DNA of 64,000 bases from positions 4,286,300 through 4,350,299 of the forward strand of contig NZ_CP150634.1 in the NCBI RefSeq assembly GCF_038051925.1, written 5' to 3'. The DNA comes from Methylotuvimicrobium sp. KM2 (GTDB lineage: Bacteria; Pseudomonadota; Gammaproteobacteria; Methylococcales; Methylomonadaceae). The number at the start of each line of letters is the position of its first letter. Within the stretch, counting starts at the first letter, position 1. Below the pieces are notes generated by a model. It saw nothing but the letters and a program-made list of their open reading frames with translations. It had not been told where the DNA came from and did no database searches. Position numbers and translations under genes: made by a program. Of the stretch, positions 48,799 to 58,904 are shown one piece after another.

Positions 48799-51330
48799 TT
48801 ATTTGTTACGAATATAATCATAGATATTCAGGTAATGTTGGCCCGGATATTTCCAGGAGTAATCGTAACGCATTGCATTTTTTATCAATTCCCGAAAATG
48901 ATCCGGAAATTGATAATAACAATCGATCGCTCGCGACAATGCCGACTCCAGTCCTTCATTGTTGTAATCCCTAAAAACATAACCGTTGCGCTCGTGTAAA
49001 GCTTTATGATGAGCATGGTCCTTATCGAATACCGTATCGGCCAAACCGCCGACCTCGCGAACGATTGGAACCGTGCCGTATTTCATCGATATCAACTGCG
49101 TTAACCCGCAAGGTTCAAATAGGCTAGGCACGACGATCATATCCGCACCGGCATAAATCAAATGAGCCAAGCCTTCGTCGAAGCCGACTTCGATATGGCA
49201 ATCGGGGCTGTCGTTCAAATGCCGCTTCAACTCCCAGAAATAGCTATTGATATCCCGCTCGGGACTTGAGCCTAGCAACACGAACTGCGCCCGATGATTC
49301 AATGAATAAAACAATGCATGACGAACCAAGTCCAGCCCTTTCTGAGGATCGAGCCGACCGACGAAGGCAACAATCGGTTTTTCATTATCCGCTAGCAACA
49401 AGCGACCGCGTAAAGCTCGTTTATTGACATATTTATTGTCTACTTTTTCCACGGTAAAGGGAGCGGCGATATGCGGGTCGATTTCGGGATTCCAGACATC
49501 ATAATCGATCCCGTTGACCACACCGCCGAACTTATAATGATGCGTATGAAGGGTCGGTTCCAAACCGAATCCTTGACCGCCGTCTTTGGTTTCTCCGGCA
49601 TAGCGAGGCGATACCGTCGTAACGAAGTTGGAATAGACTATACCGCCTTTCATTAGATTCAACGCATGCGGAATCCGATTATCCAACAAGCGATCATGAT
49701 GAAAATAATACTCCGGTCGATGCAGGCCCGTCGCATTCAATAAGAAGTCGCCCGTCAACCCTTGATGTTTGAAGTTATGAATCGTAAAACATACTCTCGG
49801 ATGCCAGAAGCCTAAATTCTGATAGATTTCATATAAAAACACCGGCACCAATGCCGTTTGCCAATCATGGCAATGAATCACATCGGGATGCTTGCCGGAT
49901 TTCCAAAGAAATTCCAATGCGGCGCGGCAAAAGAACGCATAACGCAGCACGTCATCATTAAAGCCGTAAATCGTGCCGCGATTGAAGAAATTATCCGGGG
50001 AATGGGGCTCGATGAAAAAGCATTTACGGCCATGAACGAAACCGAACCAGACCGTGCAATGAATATGGCCGTTATACCAAGGCACCCAAAGGTCGTCATA
50101 GGTTTGACATAAGCCCCAAATATGATCGTAATGCATACAATCGTATTTAGGCAAAATAATCTCGACACTGTGTCCGCGCAATTCCAGCTCCCGGCTCAAA
50201 CCGGTCACAACATCCGCCAAACCGCCAACTTTCGCGAGGGGCGCCAATTCCGGAGTAATCTGCACGACAAACATATGCGGATAGTCGGGACCGGGTTGGT
50301 CGTGGTAGGGAGCATGCTCGAGGTGCGACATCATGTCGGCAACGGGCTCGGGCTCCGGCGCCGAAGATTCGGGTGTCGGCGATATTGGCTCTGCCTTTCT
50401 ATAATCGGGCTGCCGATAAAGCTTTTCCGACGGCAAATCGGGACTGATGGATGCCGCCTGAGCAACCTCGGGTAAAGGCGTGATAAATGCCGTATTGGGC
50501 TCCCGGTATACGGATTCGGCGCCCTTGGAAGATGTCGTGGCTTGGGTTTCTACGGTGGTAGCGGACGGTTTTGGAACGGCTTTTTCGGGAACTTGACTAG
50601 GAGCCACAGCACCCTTCGAAGGAACATTCTCTGCCACCGCAGTCTCGTTTTGCGGAACAACAGGCAAAACCGGCGCAGGCGACAACGACTCCGTTTTCGG
50701 CTTTTCCTGCTCTGTTGTTTCTGGTGCTTTATTTTGCCGATCAGATTCAGTCGGCTTATCTGATATTGTGTTCGCTGACTTACGCACTGGCGCCGACTTA
50801 AGTTGCTCTGCAGACTTAGTGTTCGGAGAATCCTTAGCTTTTATTTCGGCTTGACCCTTCTCTTCATCCTTCTTAGCTTGAGTCGGCGTCTTGACGCTAG
50901 AGACGGTCTTGGTTTTTTCAGAAGGCTTGTTTTTAGGAGCTGCTTTCGCTTTAGGCTTAACAGGAGATTTTGCCGCATTTGCAGTTTTTGACGAAGCCTT
51001 TTTCACAGGCTCTGCTTGGGACGGTTTTGTAGTCTGCGCTTTAGGTGAAGACTTAACTTCCGGCGCCGTTTTAGCTTTCGGATCCGCTTTAGATTTTGCT
51101 GCCGTTTCGGATTCCGAAGACAGACTAGGCTTCGGCGCTTCATCTGCCTGAGTCGGCTTCTCCATTGCCGAAGACTCGGCTTTAGGGTCGTCTTTTACGG
51201 TCGACCCAGCTTCCCTCTCCGCCTCAAGTGTTAACTTCGATTGATTCTCTATCTTCGGCTTTTCGGGCGCCTTATTCGTTGTTGCTGTTTTTGTTGAGCT
51301 TCTGGTTTTAGTTGTAGTTTGCTTTGCCAT
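48799..51330 (-). CDS. glgA: Glycogen synthase with long disordered N-terminal extension (copy 1)
   Basis: 843 residues, of which about 490 are a normal GT5 synthase. The catalytic part begins near residue 352 (HMFVVQITPELAPLAKVGGL, with the K-x-G-G-L ADP-glucose motif) and ends with EPCGLTQLISMKYGTVPIVR. The first ~350 residues are low-complexity, rich in Lys, Ala, Pro, Ser, Thr and Glu, with no predicted fold. The frame is open throughout, and the N-terminal region lacks stops, so it is likely translated. GlgA adds glucose from ADP-glucose to glycogen ends. The extension could tether the enzyme to glycogen or partners. A second, normal-length glgA lies at 61590. Confidence 0.93.
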   Translation of the reverse strand: MAKQTTTKTRSSTKTATTNKAPEKPKIENQSKLTLEAEREAGSTVKDDPKAESSAMEKPTQADEAPKPSLSSESETAAKSKADPKAKTAPEVKSSPKAQTTKPSQAEPVKKASSKTANAAKSPVKPKAKAAPKNKPSEKTKTVSSVKTPTQAKKDEEKGQAEIKAKDSPNTKSAEQLKSAPVRKSANTISDKPTESDRQNKAPETTEQEKPKTESLSPAPVLPVVPQNETAVAENVPSKGAVAPSQVPEKAVPKPSATTVETQATTSSKGAESVYREPNTAFITPLPEVAQAASISPDLPSEKLYRQPDYRKAEPISPTPESSAPEPEPVADMMSHLEHAPYHDQPGPDYPHMFVVQITPELAPLAKVGGLADVVTGLSRELELRGHSVEIILPKYDCMHYDHIWGLCQTYDDLWVPWYNGHIHCTVWFGFVHGRKCFFIEPHSPDNFFNRGTIYGFNDDVLRYAFFCRAALEFLWKSGKHPDVIHCHDWQTALVPVFLYEIYQNLGFWHPRVCFTIHNFKHQGLTGDFLLNATGLHRPEYYFHHDRLLDNRIPHALNLMKGGIVYSNFVTTVSPRYAGETKDGGQGFGLEPTLHTHHYKFGGVVNGIDYDVWNPEIDPHIAAPFTVEKVDNKYVNKRALRGRLLLADNEKPIVAFVGRLDPQKGLDLVRHALFYSLNHRAQFVLLGSSPERDINSYFWELKRHLNDSPDCHIEVGFDEGLAHLIYAGADMIVVPSLFEPCGLTQLISMKYGTVPIVREVGGLADTVFDKDHAHHKALHERNGYVFRDYNNEGLESALSRAIDCYYQFPDHFRELIKNAMRYDYSWKYPGQHYLNIYDYIRNK

Positions 51331-51377
51331 AAATCAGACCTATCATGCCGATTAAAAGATATACCATCCCTCTGGCC

Positions 51378-52991
51378 TTAGTATGTTGTCCGCGGTTGTG
51401 TTTTATAAGTCCGAAAATCAAGCATCGGAAAAATATCATCCATCACTTCTAACGCCGTCAAATAGTGTTCGTTTATTGTATCCATACGAATGTTTTCTTG
51501 CAGATAATTAAAGCGAGCCAAATGATCGAGAATACGCTTTTTAGCGTACTCGACGGTCGTCCCTGCCTTCATAATGAACGGCCAGTCCGAGGCCTGCGCC
51601 AATAATAACGACCGTGCCGCCTGATTCAAAGCCCGCTCCTCCAAGGAAAAACGGGGAACTTGTTGAAACTCTTCGGCTAACTCCTCCATCAACATCGCCG
51701 ATTTGTGTAAAACGGGATAAATCCAAGCATTGGTTTCATTGAGCCAGTATCCGGAATAGCCCTGTTCGCCCCAACTCGATGCCGAAGGCGTTGCGGTTTG
51801 CAAGTGTTGAAAACGCGACAAATAATCGCTGCCACTGACCAACTGCATTCCCGACTTATTGCCGCCAACTAGGCGTAATAAAAACTCCAGCCATTGCGGC
51901 CCCTCAAACCACCAATGACCGAACAGCTCTGCGTCGTAGGGGGCCACAATAATCGGCGCTTTTCCCATACGATAACTCAGATCGTCAAGCTGTCGTTGCC
52001 GCTTCAAATAAAAGTCTTGAGCATGCTGCCTAGCCTTAATCAATGCTTGACGCGGTCGATAAGCCGCTTTCGGGCCTCCGCCTCCCGTCACTCGCCGATA
52101 TTTGATGCCGACGGGTACGCGAATCGTTTCTTCCAATAAATACGGTGCGAGATAACTGTCCGGAATAGTGGAATCATAACCGATATCGCAATGATATTCA
52201 CGATAGTCGCTGTCTCCCGGATACCCTTCCTGCGCGCTCCAGACTTGACGCGACGATTCGGGATCACGGGCAAAAGCCGCGACTCCGTTGGCGCAGGCTA
52301 TCGGCGCATAAACGCCACATTCAGCTTGGGGTCTTGCTTGAGTTAAAGCATGACTATCCACAAAAAAATAACCTAGACCGGCTTCGTCAAGCTGTATTTC
52401 CAAGCCAGGGTAATAACCGCATTCGGGCAACCAAAATCCTTTAGGCATAAAACCGAAACACTGCTTGAAGGTTTCAACGCCCATGTTGATCTGATTGCGC
52501 ACCGCGCTTTCGGAAACGTTCAGTAACGGCAAAAAACCGTGGGTAGCCGCGCAGGTAATCAATTCCAGGCCGCCTAATTCAGCCTGTTTTTTGAAAGCCG
52601 CAACTAAATCGCAATCATAATACTGCCGATAACATTGCAATGCCGCCTTGAAATTACGTCGATATAAACGAGCCAAATACTGATATTCGGCTTGCTTGCG
52701 AGTTCTGATAATTTCCTGCTCAGCTAACCTGATTAAACCTTGCAAATGGCGAACATAGCGCTGTTGCAATAATTCATTATTCAACATCGTCAACAAGGTC
52801 GGCGATAACGACAGTGTCAGTCGATATCGCACACGATCCCGATTCAAGCGCTCGCACATGTTAAGCAACGGCAAATAACACTCGGTTATCGCTTCAAATA
52901 ACCAGCGCTCTTCAAAAAATTGCTCATACTCGGGATGATGTACATAAGGCAAATGGGCATGTAATACAATGCATAAACCGCCCCTATCCAT
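51378..52991 (-). CDS. GH57 alpha-glucan branching enzyme (DUF1957 type)
   Basis: A 537-residue GH57 protein of the branching-enzyme group. It opens with LCIVLHAHLPYVHHPEYEQF; the catalytic nucleophile Glu lies in GFWLPECGYYPGLEI and the acid Asp in VAPYDAELFGHWWFEGPQ; a C-terminal DUF1957 helical domain follows. It would form alpha-1,6 branches in cytoplasmic glucan, a third branching activity beside the two GlgB proteins. It lies 47 bp upstream of glgA1 on the same strand. A family 1 repeat begins 9 bp before its ATG (52991), so its leader region comes from that repeat. Confidence 0.88.
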   Translation of the reverse strand: MDRGGLCIVLHAHLPYVHHPEYEQFFEERWLFEAITECYLPLLNMCERLNRDRVRYRLTLSLSPTLLTMLNNELLQQRYVRHLQGLIRLAEQEIIRTRKQAEYQYLARLYRRNFKAALQCYRQYYDCDLVAAFKKQAELGGLELITCAATHGFLPLLNVSESAVRNQINMGVETFKQCFGFMPKGFWLPECGYYPGLEIQLDEAGLGYFFVDSHALTQARPQAECGVYAPIACANGVAAFARDPESSRQVWSAQEGYPGDSDYREYHCDIGYDSTIPDSYLAPYLLEETIRVPVGIKYRRVTGGGGPKAAYRPRQALIKARQHAQDFYLKRQRQLDDLSYRMGKAPIIVAPYDAELFGHWWFEGPQWLEFLLRLVGGNKSGMQLVSGSDYLSRFQHLQTATPSASSWGEQGYSGYWLNETNAWIYPVLHKSAMLMEELAEEFQQVPRFSLEERALNQAARSLLLAQASDWPFIMKAGTTVEYAKKRILDHLARFNYLQENIRMDTINEHYLTALEVMDDIFPMLDFRTYKTQPRTTY

Positions 52992-53000
52992 CTTAAGTAC

Positions 53001-53226
53001 CTAAGGAACGAGCATGAAATAACTTCGACAACTGTTGTAAGGCAGTTTGCTCGGCAATTCCCAATTTGGGCATCAAAAAGGGTATCGGAGATGCTTTGCG
53101 AGGGTTTCGGCAGCGGGGAGTTACCCACATGCACCCACGAATGGGCTTACGACATTCTGTCAAGCGATCCATCGAACCGCCGCAAAGCCTATTACTTGTA
53201 AGAGTTATTTTGTGCATATTCCTAAG
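53001..53226 (-). repeat. MITE-like dispersed repeat, family 1 (copy 2)
   Basis: A 226-bp copy in the opposite orientation to the one at 1155-1344. Its ends are CTAAGGAACGAGCATGAAAT (53001) and the complement of CTTAGGAATATGCACAAAAT at 53226, the same pair as copy 1. It lies between the GH57 branching gene and the DUF4912 gene; the last codons and stop of the latter (53205-53226) are in the repeat. Confidence 0.8.
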
Positions 53227-53885
53227 TGAGTTTTATTTCTATTCTGCAGACAGGATATACCTGCGCTCGAATAACTATCCATATCATGAAGCTCAAATCG
53301 TTCCGCTGGGCTCAAGTGAATCGGAGACGCCGGAGAAAAAGGGATTTTTTCGACATCCGGCTCGCTTAATGTTTGCCGAATTTTAGCGTCAATATCGGCT
53401 TCATCAAAGACTAAAGGCCCTGTTAGTTCGGTCACCGGCGTCATCGCAGAAGAAGGCATACTAACAGGCAGCGAGCGAACATATACAATAAAATCTCCAT
53501 TACTGTCGCATTGACCGATCGCCGCCGTATAAATTGCGCCGGCGACCGGCAATTGAATTTTAGCATTGGCGTACGAGGATACTTCGCCGGCATCAAACCA
53601 TGGACGCTGATGCTCTTGTGTATCCGCCCAATCAAGTTGCCAGAACAAGCGTAATATTAACGGATTATTCTTCGCCTGCAGCAAAGGAGTTACGCCAGCA
53701 ATACGCCAATAGGCATGAAGATGATAGGGATCTATCGGTAAAATAATGAGCGCTGGAAAATTAAGCGGTTCAGCCTGACTGAATTGCAAAGGATGATAGG
53801 TATGACTAATGGTTTGACTGATGTGTTGAATTTCTTGAGACGATAGAGCGAGCTTAGGGTTATGCCTGGAATGCCAATATCTCAT
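53205..53885 (-). CDS. DUF4912 domain protein
   Basis: 226 residues. The core (residues ~30-165) shows the DUF4912 pattern: LIILPIDPYHLHAYWRIAGV, LILRLFWQLDW, QLPVAGAIYTAAIGQ and a V-Y-V-R-S-L-P strand. This domain is thought to be a small beta-sandwich, often found with GH57 and glycogen genes, possibly glucan-binding. The last ~8 codons (LGICTK and stop) come from the family 1 repeat, so the original C-terminus was replaced or extended. The sole ATG at 53885 is accepted although its RBS is weak. Its link with glycogen is by context. Confidence 0.75.
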   Translation of the reverse strand: MRYWHSRHNPKLALSSQEIQHISQTISHTYHPLQFSQAEPLNFPALIILPIDPYHLHAYWRIAGVTPLLQAKNNPLILRLFWQLDWADTQEHQRPWFDAGEVSSYANAKIQLPVAGAIYTAAIGQCDSNGDFIVYVRSLPVSMPSSAMTPVTELTGPLVFDEADIDAKIRQTLSEPDVEKIPFSPASPIHLSPAERFELHDMDSYSSAGISCLQNRNKTHLGICTK

Positions 53886-53983
53886 TCATTATTTCCTGAT
53901 TTTATAAAACTTTTACTCCCTTTTGATCGAAAAACAGTCTAAGAATAAAAGGTATGGGAGTGTCTATCGAGGACCGCCGTTCA

Positions 53984-54048
53984 CCCAGCACCTAAATTCC
54001 ATAGCCCAATGACTATGATTAACTATCCGGGATAATTTAGGTGCTGGG
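53984..54048. repeat. 65-bp palindromic element, family 3
   Basis: CCCAGCACCTAAATT at 53984 and AATTTAGGTGCTGGG at 54048 are 15-bp perfect terminal inverted repeats of a 65-bp unit. Two further copies, one nested in the other, lie at 63106-63238. The element sits in the 480-bp gap 53886-54366 between DUF4912 and malQ; the rest of that gap contains further small inverted repeats near 54060-54150 but no gene. Confidence 0.85.
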
Positions 54049-54366
54049 TAAAGCCATCCATGGGGGCTCTGACGGCAGCTCGAACGCCAAGGATGGCGTG
54101 AATGCGGATTCTGCAGGAGAAAAAAATCCGCCCTGCTGCCGACATCCTCGCTAGCCACATCTCATACCTTCATCAAGTTAGCCATTTTTTGAGTATAAGG
54201 GGAGTAACCGCATTCGCAGTACTGAAAAGTAACCGTCATATCGACATGACTCATTAGCGGATTATCCTGACTGAAGCCTTAAAGTGTCAATTTAAATTAT
54301 TCTTTTTGCCCGCCAATGTTGCTGAAAAGGTAAACCTCAGCAAATCTTCGGCAAACGACAACCAGC

Positions 54367-55842
54367 TTAATCTCGCCCGTAAAGTTTAATCGCACGCGCC
54401 AAACGTTGACTGTGCAATGGTAATAACTGATCCCATGTAAAACGCCACAGCCAATTCCCTTCGGTCGTACCGGGAATATTCATGCGATGCTCGGTATCTA
54501 ACTCAAGAATATCCTGCATTGGAATGATAGCGAGATTCGCAACCGAAGCTAAAGCGGTTTGTATTAGCGTATAGGGCATCGAGCTGGCAGGCTGACCCAA
54601 GTATTCATAAACATAAGCTTGCTCTTGCTCACTGATCTGACGGTACCATCCTAAGGTAGTGTCGTTATCGTGCGTGCCGGTATAAACGACGCTGTTTTTA
54701 TCCAGATTGGCCGGCAAATAAGGATTACTCGGCCCGCCGCTGAACGCGAATTGCAGAATTTTCATGCCCGGCAAAGAAAAATCGTCCCTGAGCTTTTCGA
54801 CTTTATCGGTAATTACGCCTAAATCTTCCGCAACCAATGCAATAGGCCCAAACGCATCGAAGATCATTTTTAACAAGGCTTGCCCCGGGGCCTTGATCCA
54901 GCAACCATTGATTGCCGTAGGTTCGGATACTGGAATTTCCCAGGCGGCCTCCAGCCCTCTGAAATGATCGATACGGATAATATCGAACATTTCGACTTGT
55001 GTCTTGATTCGATCAAGCCACCAATGAAAGCCATTTTTTTTAAGATATGACCAGTTGTAATGCGGGTTACCCCAACGCTGCCCTGTTTCCGAAAAATAAT
55101 CGGGCGGAACTCCTGCCACAACCGACATTTCGAACTGCTCATCCAGTTTAAACACCTCCGGATGAACCCAAACATCGGCGCTATCGTAAGAAACGAAAAT
55201 AGGAATATCGCCAAACAACAATACACCATGGCGCGCAGCATAATCTTTAAGCTCTTGCCACTGTGTAAAGAATACGAATTGCTCGAATTTAATTGCTTCA
55301 ATTTCAGTGCTTAAGCGCCTAGAGGCTTCTTTGAGCGCCGAAATATTGCGCGATTTGTACCGTTCAGGCCATTGATTCCAGCTAAGGTTATTGAATTCTT
55401 TTCTCAGCGCGATAAATAAGGCGTAATCATCCAACCAAAACTTTTTGTCGATACAAAATTTGGTAAATTCGATTTTTTCGTGCTCGGTCGCGTGCAGCTT
55501 AAAGCCATAGTATGCGTGATTGAGTAAGCACTCCCTTGCAAATGACGGACTGCCGCCACACTCTTGACAACGCTCGCCACGACTCAGCCAACCTTTGTCA
55601 ACCAACTTATCCAAATCGATCAAGGCGGTATTACCGGCATGAGCGGAGATGCATTGATAGGGAGACCCATCATCGTGAGGCATGTTTAATGGCAAAGTTT
55701 GCCAAACCGTTACACCGACACTGTTTAGAAAGTCGACGAACCGATAAGCTTCCGGTCCTAAATTACCATTATCACTATTGCCTGGGAGTGATGTAATGTG
55801 CAATAAAATTCCGGCACGGCGTCTATGTAAAATATCAATCAC
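54367..55842 (-). CDS. malQ: 4-alpha-glucanotransferase (amylomaltase)
   Basis: 491 residues, GH77. The start (GTG 55842) leads into GILLHITSLPGNSDNGNLGP, the family N-terminus. The catalytic Asp is in DIIRIDHFRGLEAAW, the Glu in ALVAEDLGVITDKV and the third Asp in VYTGTHDNDTTLGW. It moves alpha-1,4 glucan segments between chains in glycogen turnover. It lies 15 bp downstream of the GH57 amylase gene and is part of the glgC-GH57-malQ transcript. Confidence 0.96.
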   Translation of the reverse strand: MIDILHRRRAGILLHITSLPGNSDNGNLGPEAYRFVDFLNSVGVTVWQTLPLNMPHDDGSPYQCISAHAGNTALIDLDKLVDKGWLSRGERCQECGGSPSFARECLLNHAYYGFKLHATEHEKIEFTKFCIDKKFWLDDYALFIALRKEFNNLSWNQWPERYKSRNISALKEASRRLSTEIEAIKFEQFVFFTQWQELKDYAARHGVLLFGDIPIFVSYDSADVWVHPEVFKLDEQFEMSVVAGVPPDYFSETGQRWGNPHYNWSYLKKNGFHWWLDRIKTQVEMFDIIRIDHFRGLEAAWEIPVSEPTAINGCWIKAPGQALLKMIFDAFGPIALVAEDLGVITDKVEKLRDDFSLPGMKILQFAFSGGPSNPYLPANLDKNSVVYTGTHDNDTTLGWYRQISEQEQAYVYEYLGQPASSMPYTLIQTALASVANLAIIPMQDILELDTEHRMNIPGTTEGNWLWRFTWDQLLPLHSQRLARAIKLYGRD

Positions 55843-55857
55843 AAACGGCTTCCCTGG

Positions 55858-57549
55858 CTAAACGTTTTCAATACCCGGCCTCATCGTGCCGCCCATGGCG
55901 GGAGCTCCGGATCCCTGAGTGAACGATAATGCCAGATAAGCCGGCGGATCTTCTCCTAACAACAGATAGAGATTACTCAAGTTTAAACGAAACTGTTTTT
56001 CAAAGCTGCTCACAGCCTCCCCCGGATTGTAATCGCCGAACCACCAAAACCAATCCGAACCTTCGCAAATAGCAAGCTGATGCTCGGCAAGAGCCAACTG
56101 CTCATCGGTCAAGCGCCCGGTGGATACGACTTTGTCAAACGCCCATTTGGCATCGCCCAACATATCCCACCCCCGATTTTTATCGACATCGCCGATCCAG
56201 GTAGAAAAAGTTCCGTATACCCAGCTGCCGGCCATCAACTTCGGCAGAGATTGTATTTCAATGGCTTGGTCGAGGCATTCGGAAAATGTTGTCAGCTGAA
56301 TCTCAGGATGATGGCTCAAGCGTTTATAGAGCGCGCTGAGAAAATGATAGCCGTTTTGCGGAAAATACTCCCAAGCATTTTCGCCATCCATGATAATCGA
56401 TACCACCTTATCCGTAGAAGTGTCATGCTTATGGATTTGTTCCAAATGATTGACCAAATCGGCAACCGCATCGTCGGCATGCCACTTGGAATATTCGAAT
56501 CCGATCAAGTCCGATAAACCATCGTCCCTAAAAAAACAAGGAATACCGGTTCCGCTAGCGCGAAACGGATGATGCGGACTCACGCCATCGATGTCAGATA
56601 ATCGCAAGCTGTTATGCAACACGTTACCGCCGGTTGCAGCCCAATCAAAACCGAACTCGGAGAGCATCTTCAATGTCTCGGTACTGACCGCTCCTTCTGA
56701 TGGCCAACAGCCTCTCGGGATGAACCCGAAAAATCGCTTAAAGGTTTCGACACCGTGTTTCAGATGCCATTTCACCCTTTCCTCGCCTCCCGGATAAGTA
56801 TCCAGTTCGGGAAGCGGAGCATCCGGCATCGCCTGCAACGTGCTTTTGATATCGATTAACAAAGGCATAATCGGATGCGCATAAGGCGTTACCGAAAGCT
56901 CGATGCGTCCTTTTCTTGCCAACGCCTTGTATCGGCATATTGCCGTCGAGAGCTGTTCACCGATGACTTCGACGATTTCGATCCGTTCATGTAATGTGTA
57001 GCCTGAGCCTTTGGCAATCAAGCGCTTGACTCTGACATCGGTCAGTTTGACACTTTCGCCCATCCAAGCCAGATGATACCACGCCAAAAGATCGCTAATG
57101 AATTGGGAATTCATATAGCTCAACGCATCATGATTCTGTTCCATCCATTCGGCCATTTTGACCAGTTTCTGGAACGTCGGATATCGTCCGATCTGCCGCT
57201 CTCGATTAGCGCGCATGCAATCCTTAACCAGTTTGAGCCGTGCATCGGGATCCGAGGGAGTCGATGGAGCAACCAGTGCCGCCAACAAAGGATCCTTGAA
57301 TGAAATGCGATCGTGCAGATAGCGACCCACTTGCCTGGCATAGTCCTCGATCTGCTCTAGAAGAATCGGCGCAAAATTAACTACCGCTTTGGCTTCCGGC
57401 GCTGCTTCAAGATGAGCGATCATGTCGACATAATCCTTCATGACATGCAAATAAGTCCAAGGTAGTTGAAATTCGCCGGTTTGCAAATCGCGATACTCAG
57501 GCTGATGCATGTGCCAACATATCACTAGCTTCAGTTTTTTATCTGACAT
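55858..57549 (-). CDS. GH57 alpha-amylase family protein
   Basis: A 563-residue GH57 enzyme of the amylase/4-alpha-glucanotransferase group. It begins [20 protein letters not shown]; the catalytic Glu lies in [20 protein letters not shown] and the Asp in [19 protein letters not shown]. No signal peptide, so it acts on cytoplasmic glucan. Its ATG at 57549 overlaps the end of glgC by 11 bp, which implies translational coupling to ADP-glucose synthesis. It is distinct in sequence from the GH57 branching enzyme at 51378. Confidence 0.9.
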   Translation of the reverse strand: MSDKKLKLVICWHMHQPEYRDLQTGEFQLPWTYLHVMKDYVDMIAHLEAAPEAKAVVNFAPILLEQIEDYARQVGRYLHDRISFKDPLLAALVAPSTPSDPDARLKLVKDCMRANRERQIGRYPTFQKLVKMAEWMEQNHDALSYMNSQFISDLLAWYHLAWMGESVKLTDVRVKRLIAKGSGYTLHERIEIVEVIGEQLSTAICRYKALARKGRIELSVTPYAHPIMPLLIDIKSTLQAMPDAPLPELDTYPGGEERVKWHLKHGVETFKRFFGFIPRGCWPSEGAVSTETLKMLSEFGFDWAATGGNVLHNSLRLSDIDGVSPHHPFRASGTGIPCFFRDDGLSDLIGFEYSKWHADDAVADLVNHLEQIHKHDTSTDKVVSIIMDGENAWEYFPQNGYHFLSALYKRLSHHPEIQLTTFSECLDQAIEIQSLPKLMAGSWVYGTFSTWIGDVDKNRGWDMLGDAKWAFDKVVSTGRLTDEQLALAEHQLAICEGSDWFWWFGDYNPGEAVSSFEKQFRLNLSNLYLLLGEDPPAYLALSFTQGSGAPAMGGTMRPGIENV

Positions 57550-58813
57550 AGTGCCTGCTCTGTCCTAACATATCCGGGGTCACCAATACGACTCCGCCCG
57601 GGCTGACATGAAATCTTTTTTTATCGTCCTCGAGGTTCTCTCCGATTACCGTACCTTGGGGCACTTCGCAACCTTTTTCGATGATTGCCTTGGTAATTCG
57701 GCAATGCCGTGCAATATTGACCTCAGGGAGCACCACCGCATCTTGTAACGTCGTGTAAGAATTAACCCGGACATTGGAAAATAACAATGAATGCCTGACC
57801 TTGGCGCCGGAAATAACGCAACCGCCGGATACCATCGAATCGACCGCCTGCCCTCTTCTTTTGTCGTCGTCGAAGACAAATTTTGCCGGCGGCGTTTGTT
57901 CCTGATAGGTCCAAATAGGCCAAGTCTTATCGTATAAATTCAAATCGGGCTTGACGCCGATTAATTCCATATTTGCCGCCCAGTAGGCATCTATCGTCCC
58001 TACATCGCGCCAGTAACTTTGATCGCCTTGCAAATTCAAAAAGGGGTATGCACTGACCCTATATTTATCGATAACCGCAGGAATAATATCCTTGCCGAAA
58101 TCCCGGTTCGAGCCTTTGGTGTCGGCATCCTTGATCAACTGCTCGAATAAAAATGCCGCATTGAAGACATAGATACCCATCGAAGCCAAGGCTTTGTCAG
58201 GCTTACCCGGCATCGAAGGCGGATTGGCGGGTTTTTCGACAAAGGCTTTTACCCGTCGATTTTGATCGACATCCATGACCCCGAACTCGGTCGCCTCTTC
58301 AAGGCTTACCTCGAGGCAACCAATGGTCAAGTCTGCATTATTGGCCACATGATCGGCAAGCATTTCGCCGTAGTCCATTTTATAGATATGATCGCCGGCC
58401 AATATCAGAACATACTCCGGTCGGCGGGTTCTTAGAATGTCGATATTCTGATAAACCGCATCGGCGGTTCCCTCATACCAAGACGTTTCGAGGCGTTGTT
58501 GAGCCGGCATCAAATCGACATATTCACCGAATTCGCCGCGTAAAAAACCCCAGCCTTGTTGAATATGTCGAATCAAAGAATCGGCTTTGTATTGCGTTAA
58601 AATGCCGATTTTCCGGATTCCGGAATTAATGCAATTGGATAGCGGAAAGTCGACAATCCTGAATTTTCCGCCAAAAGGAACCGCCGGTTTGGCGCGCCAA
58701 TCAGTCATGTTTTTTAACCGTGAGCCGCGGCCGCCCGCAAGAATCAAGGCAATTGTATTTCTAGTTAGATGACTGACGAACCTGTCTTGAGGTTGGTTGA
58801 TTGACTCTGACAT
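57539..58813 (-). CDS. glgC: Glucose-1-phosphate adenylyltransferase
   Basis: 424 residues. The nucleotidyltransferase signature [15 protein letters not shown], the activator-region motif [19 protein letters not shown] and the [19 protein letters not shown] strand are all present, followed by a C-terminal left-handed beta helix. GlgC makes ADP-glucose, the committed donor for both GlgA copies, and is usually regulated by glycolytic metabolites. It is the first gene of the minus-strand glycogen row and is divergent from glgB2 across about 90 bp, so one promoter region may serve both rows. Confidence 0.97.
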   Translation of the reverse strand: MSESINQPQDRFVSHLTRNTIALILAGGRGSRLKNMTDWRAKPAVPFGGKFRIVDFPLSNCINSGIRKIGILTQYKADSLIRHIQQGWGFLRGEFGEYVDLMPAQQRLETSWYEGTADAVYQNIDILRTRRPEYVLILAGDHIYKMDYGEMLADHVANNADLTIGCLEVSLEEATEFGVMDVDQNRRVKAFVEKPANPPSMPGKPDKALASMGIYVFNAAFLFEQLIKDADTKGSNRDFGKDIIPAVIDKYRVSAYPFLNLQGDQSYWRDVGTIDAYWAANMELIGVKPDLNLYDKTWPIWTYQEQTPPAKFVFDDDKRRGQAVDSMVSGGCVISGAKVRHSLLFSNVRVNSYTTLQDAVVLPEVNIARHCRITKAIIEKGCEVPQGTVIGENLEDDKKRFHVSPGGVVLVTPDMLGQSRHYVR

Positions 58814-58904
58814 TTTAATCCCCTTCTGGAATTGACTATTACATCTGTTGCTTAGGTGGTAACATTCCGATAAAAATCATTCTACTACATTGAGGCGTTT
58901 CGAA

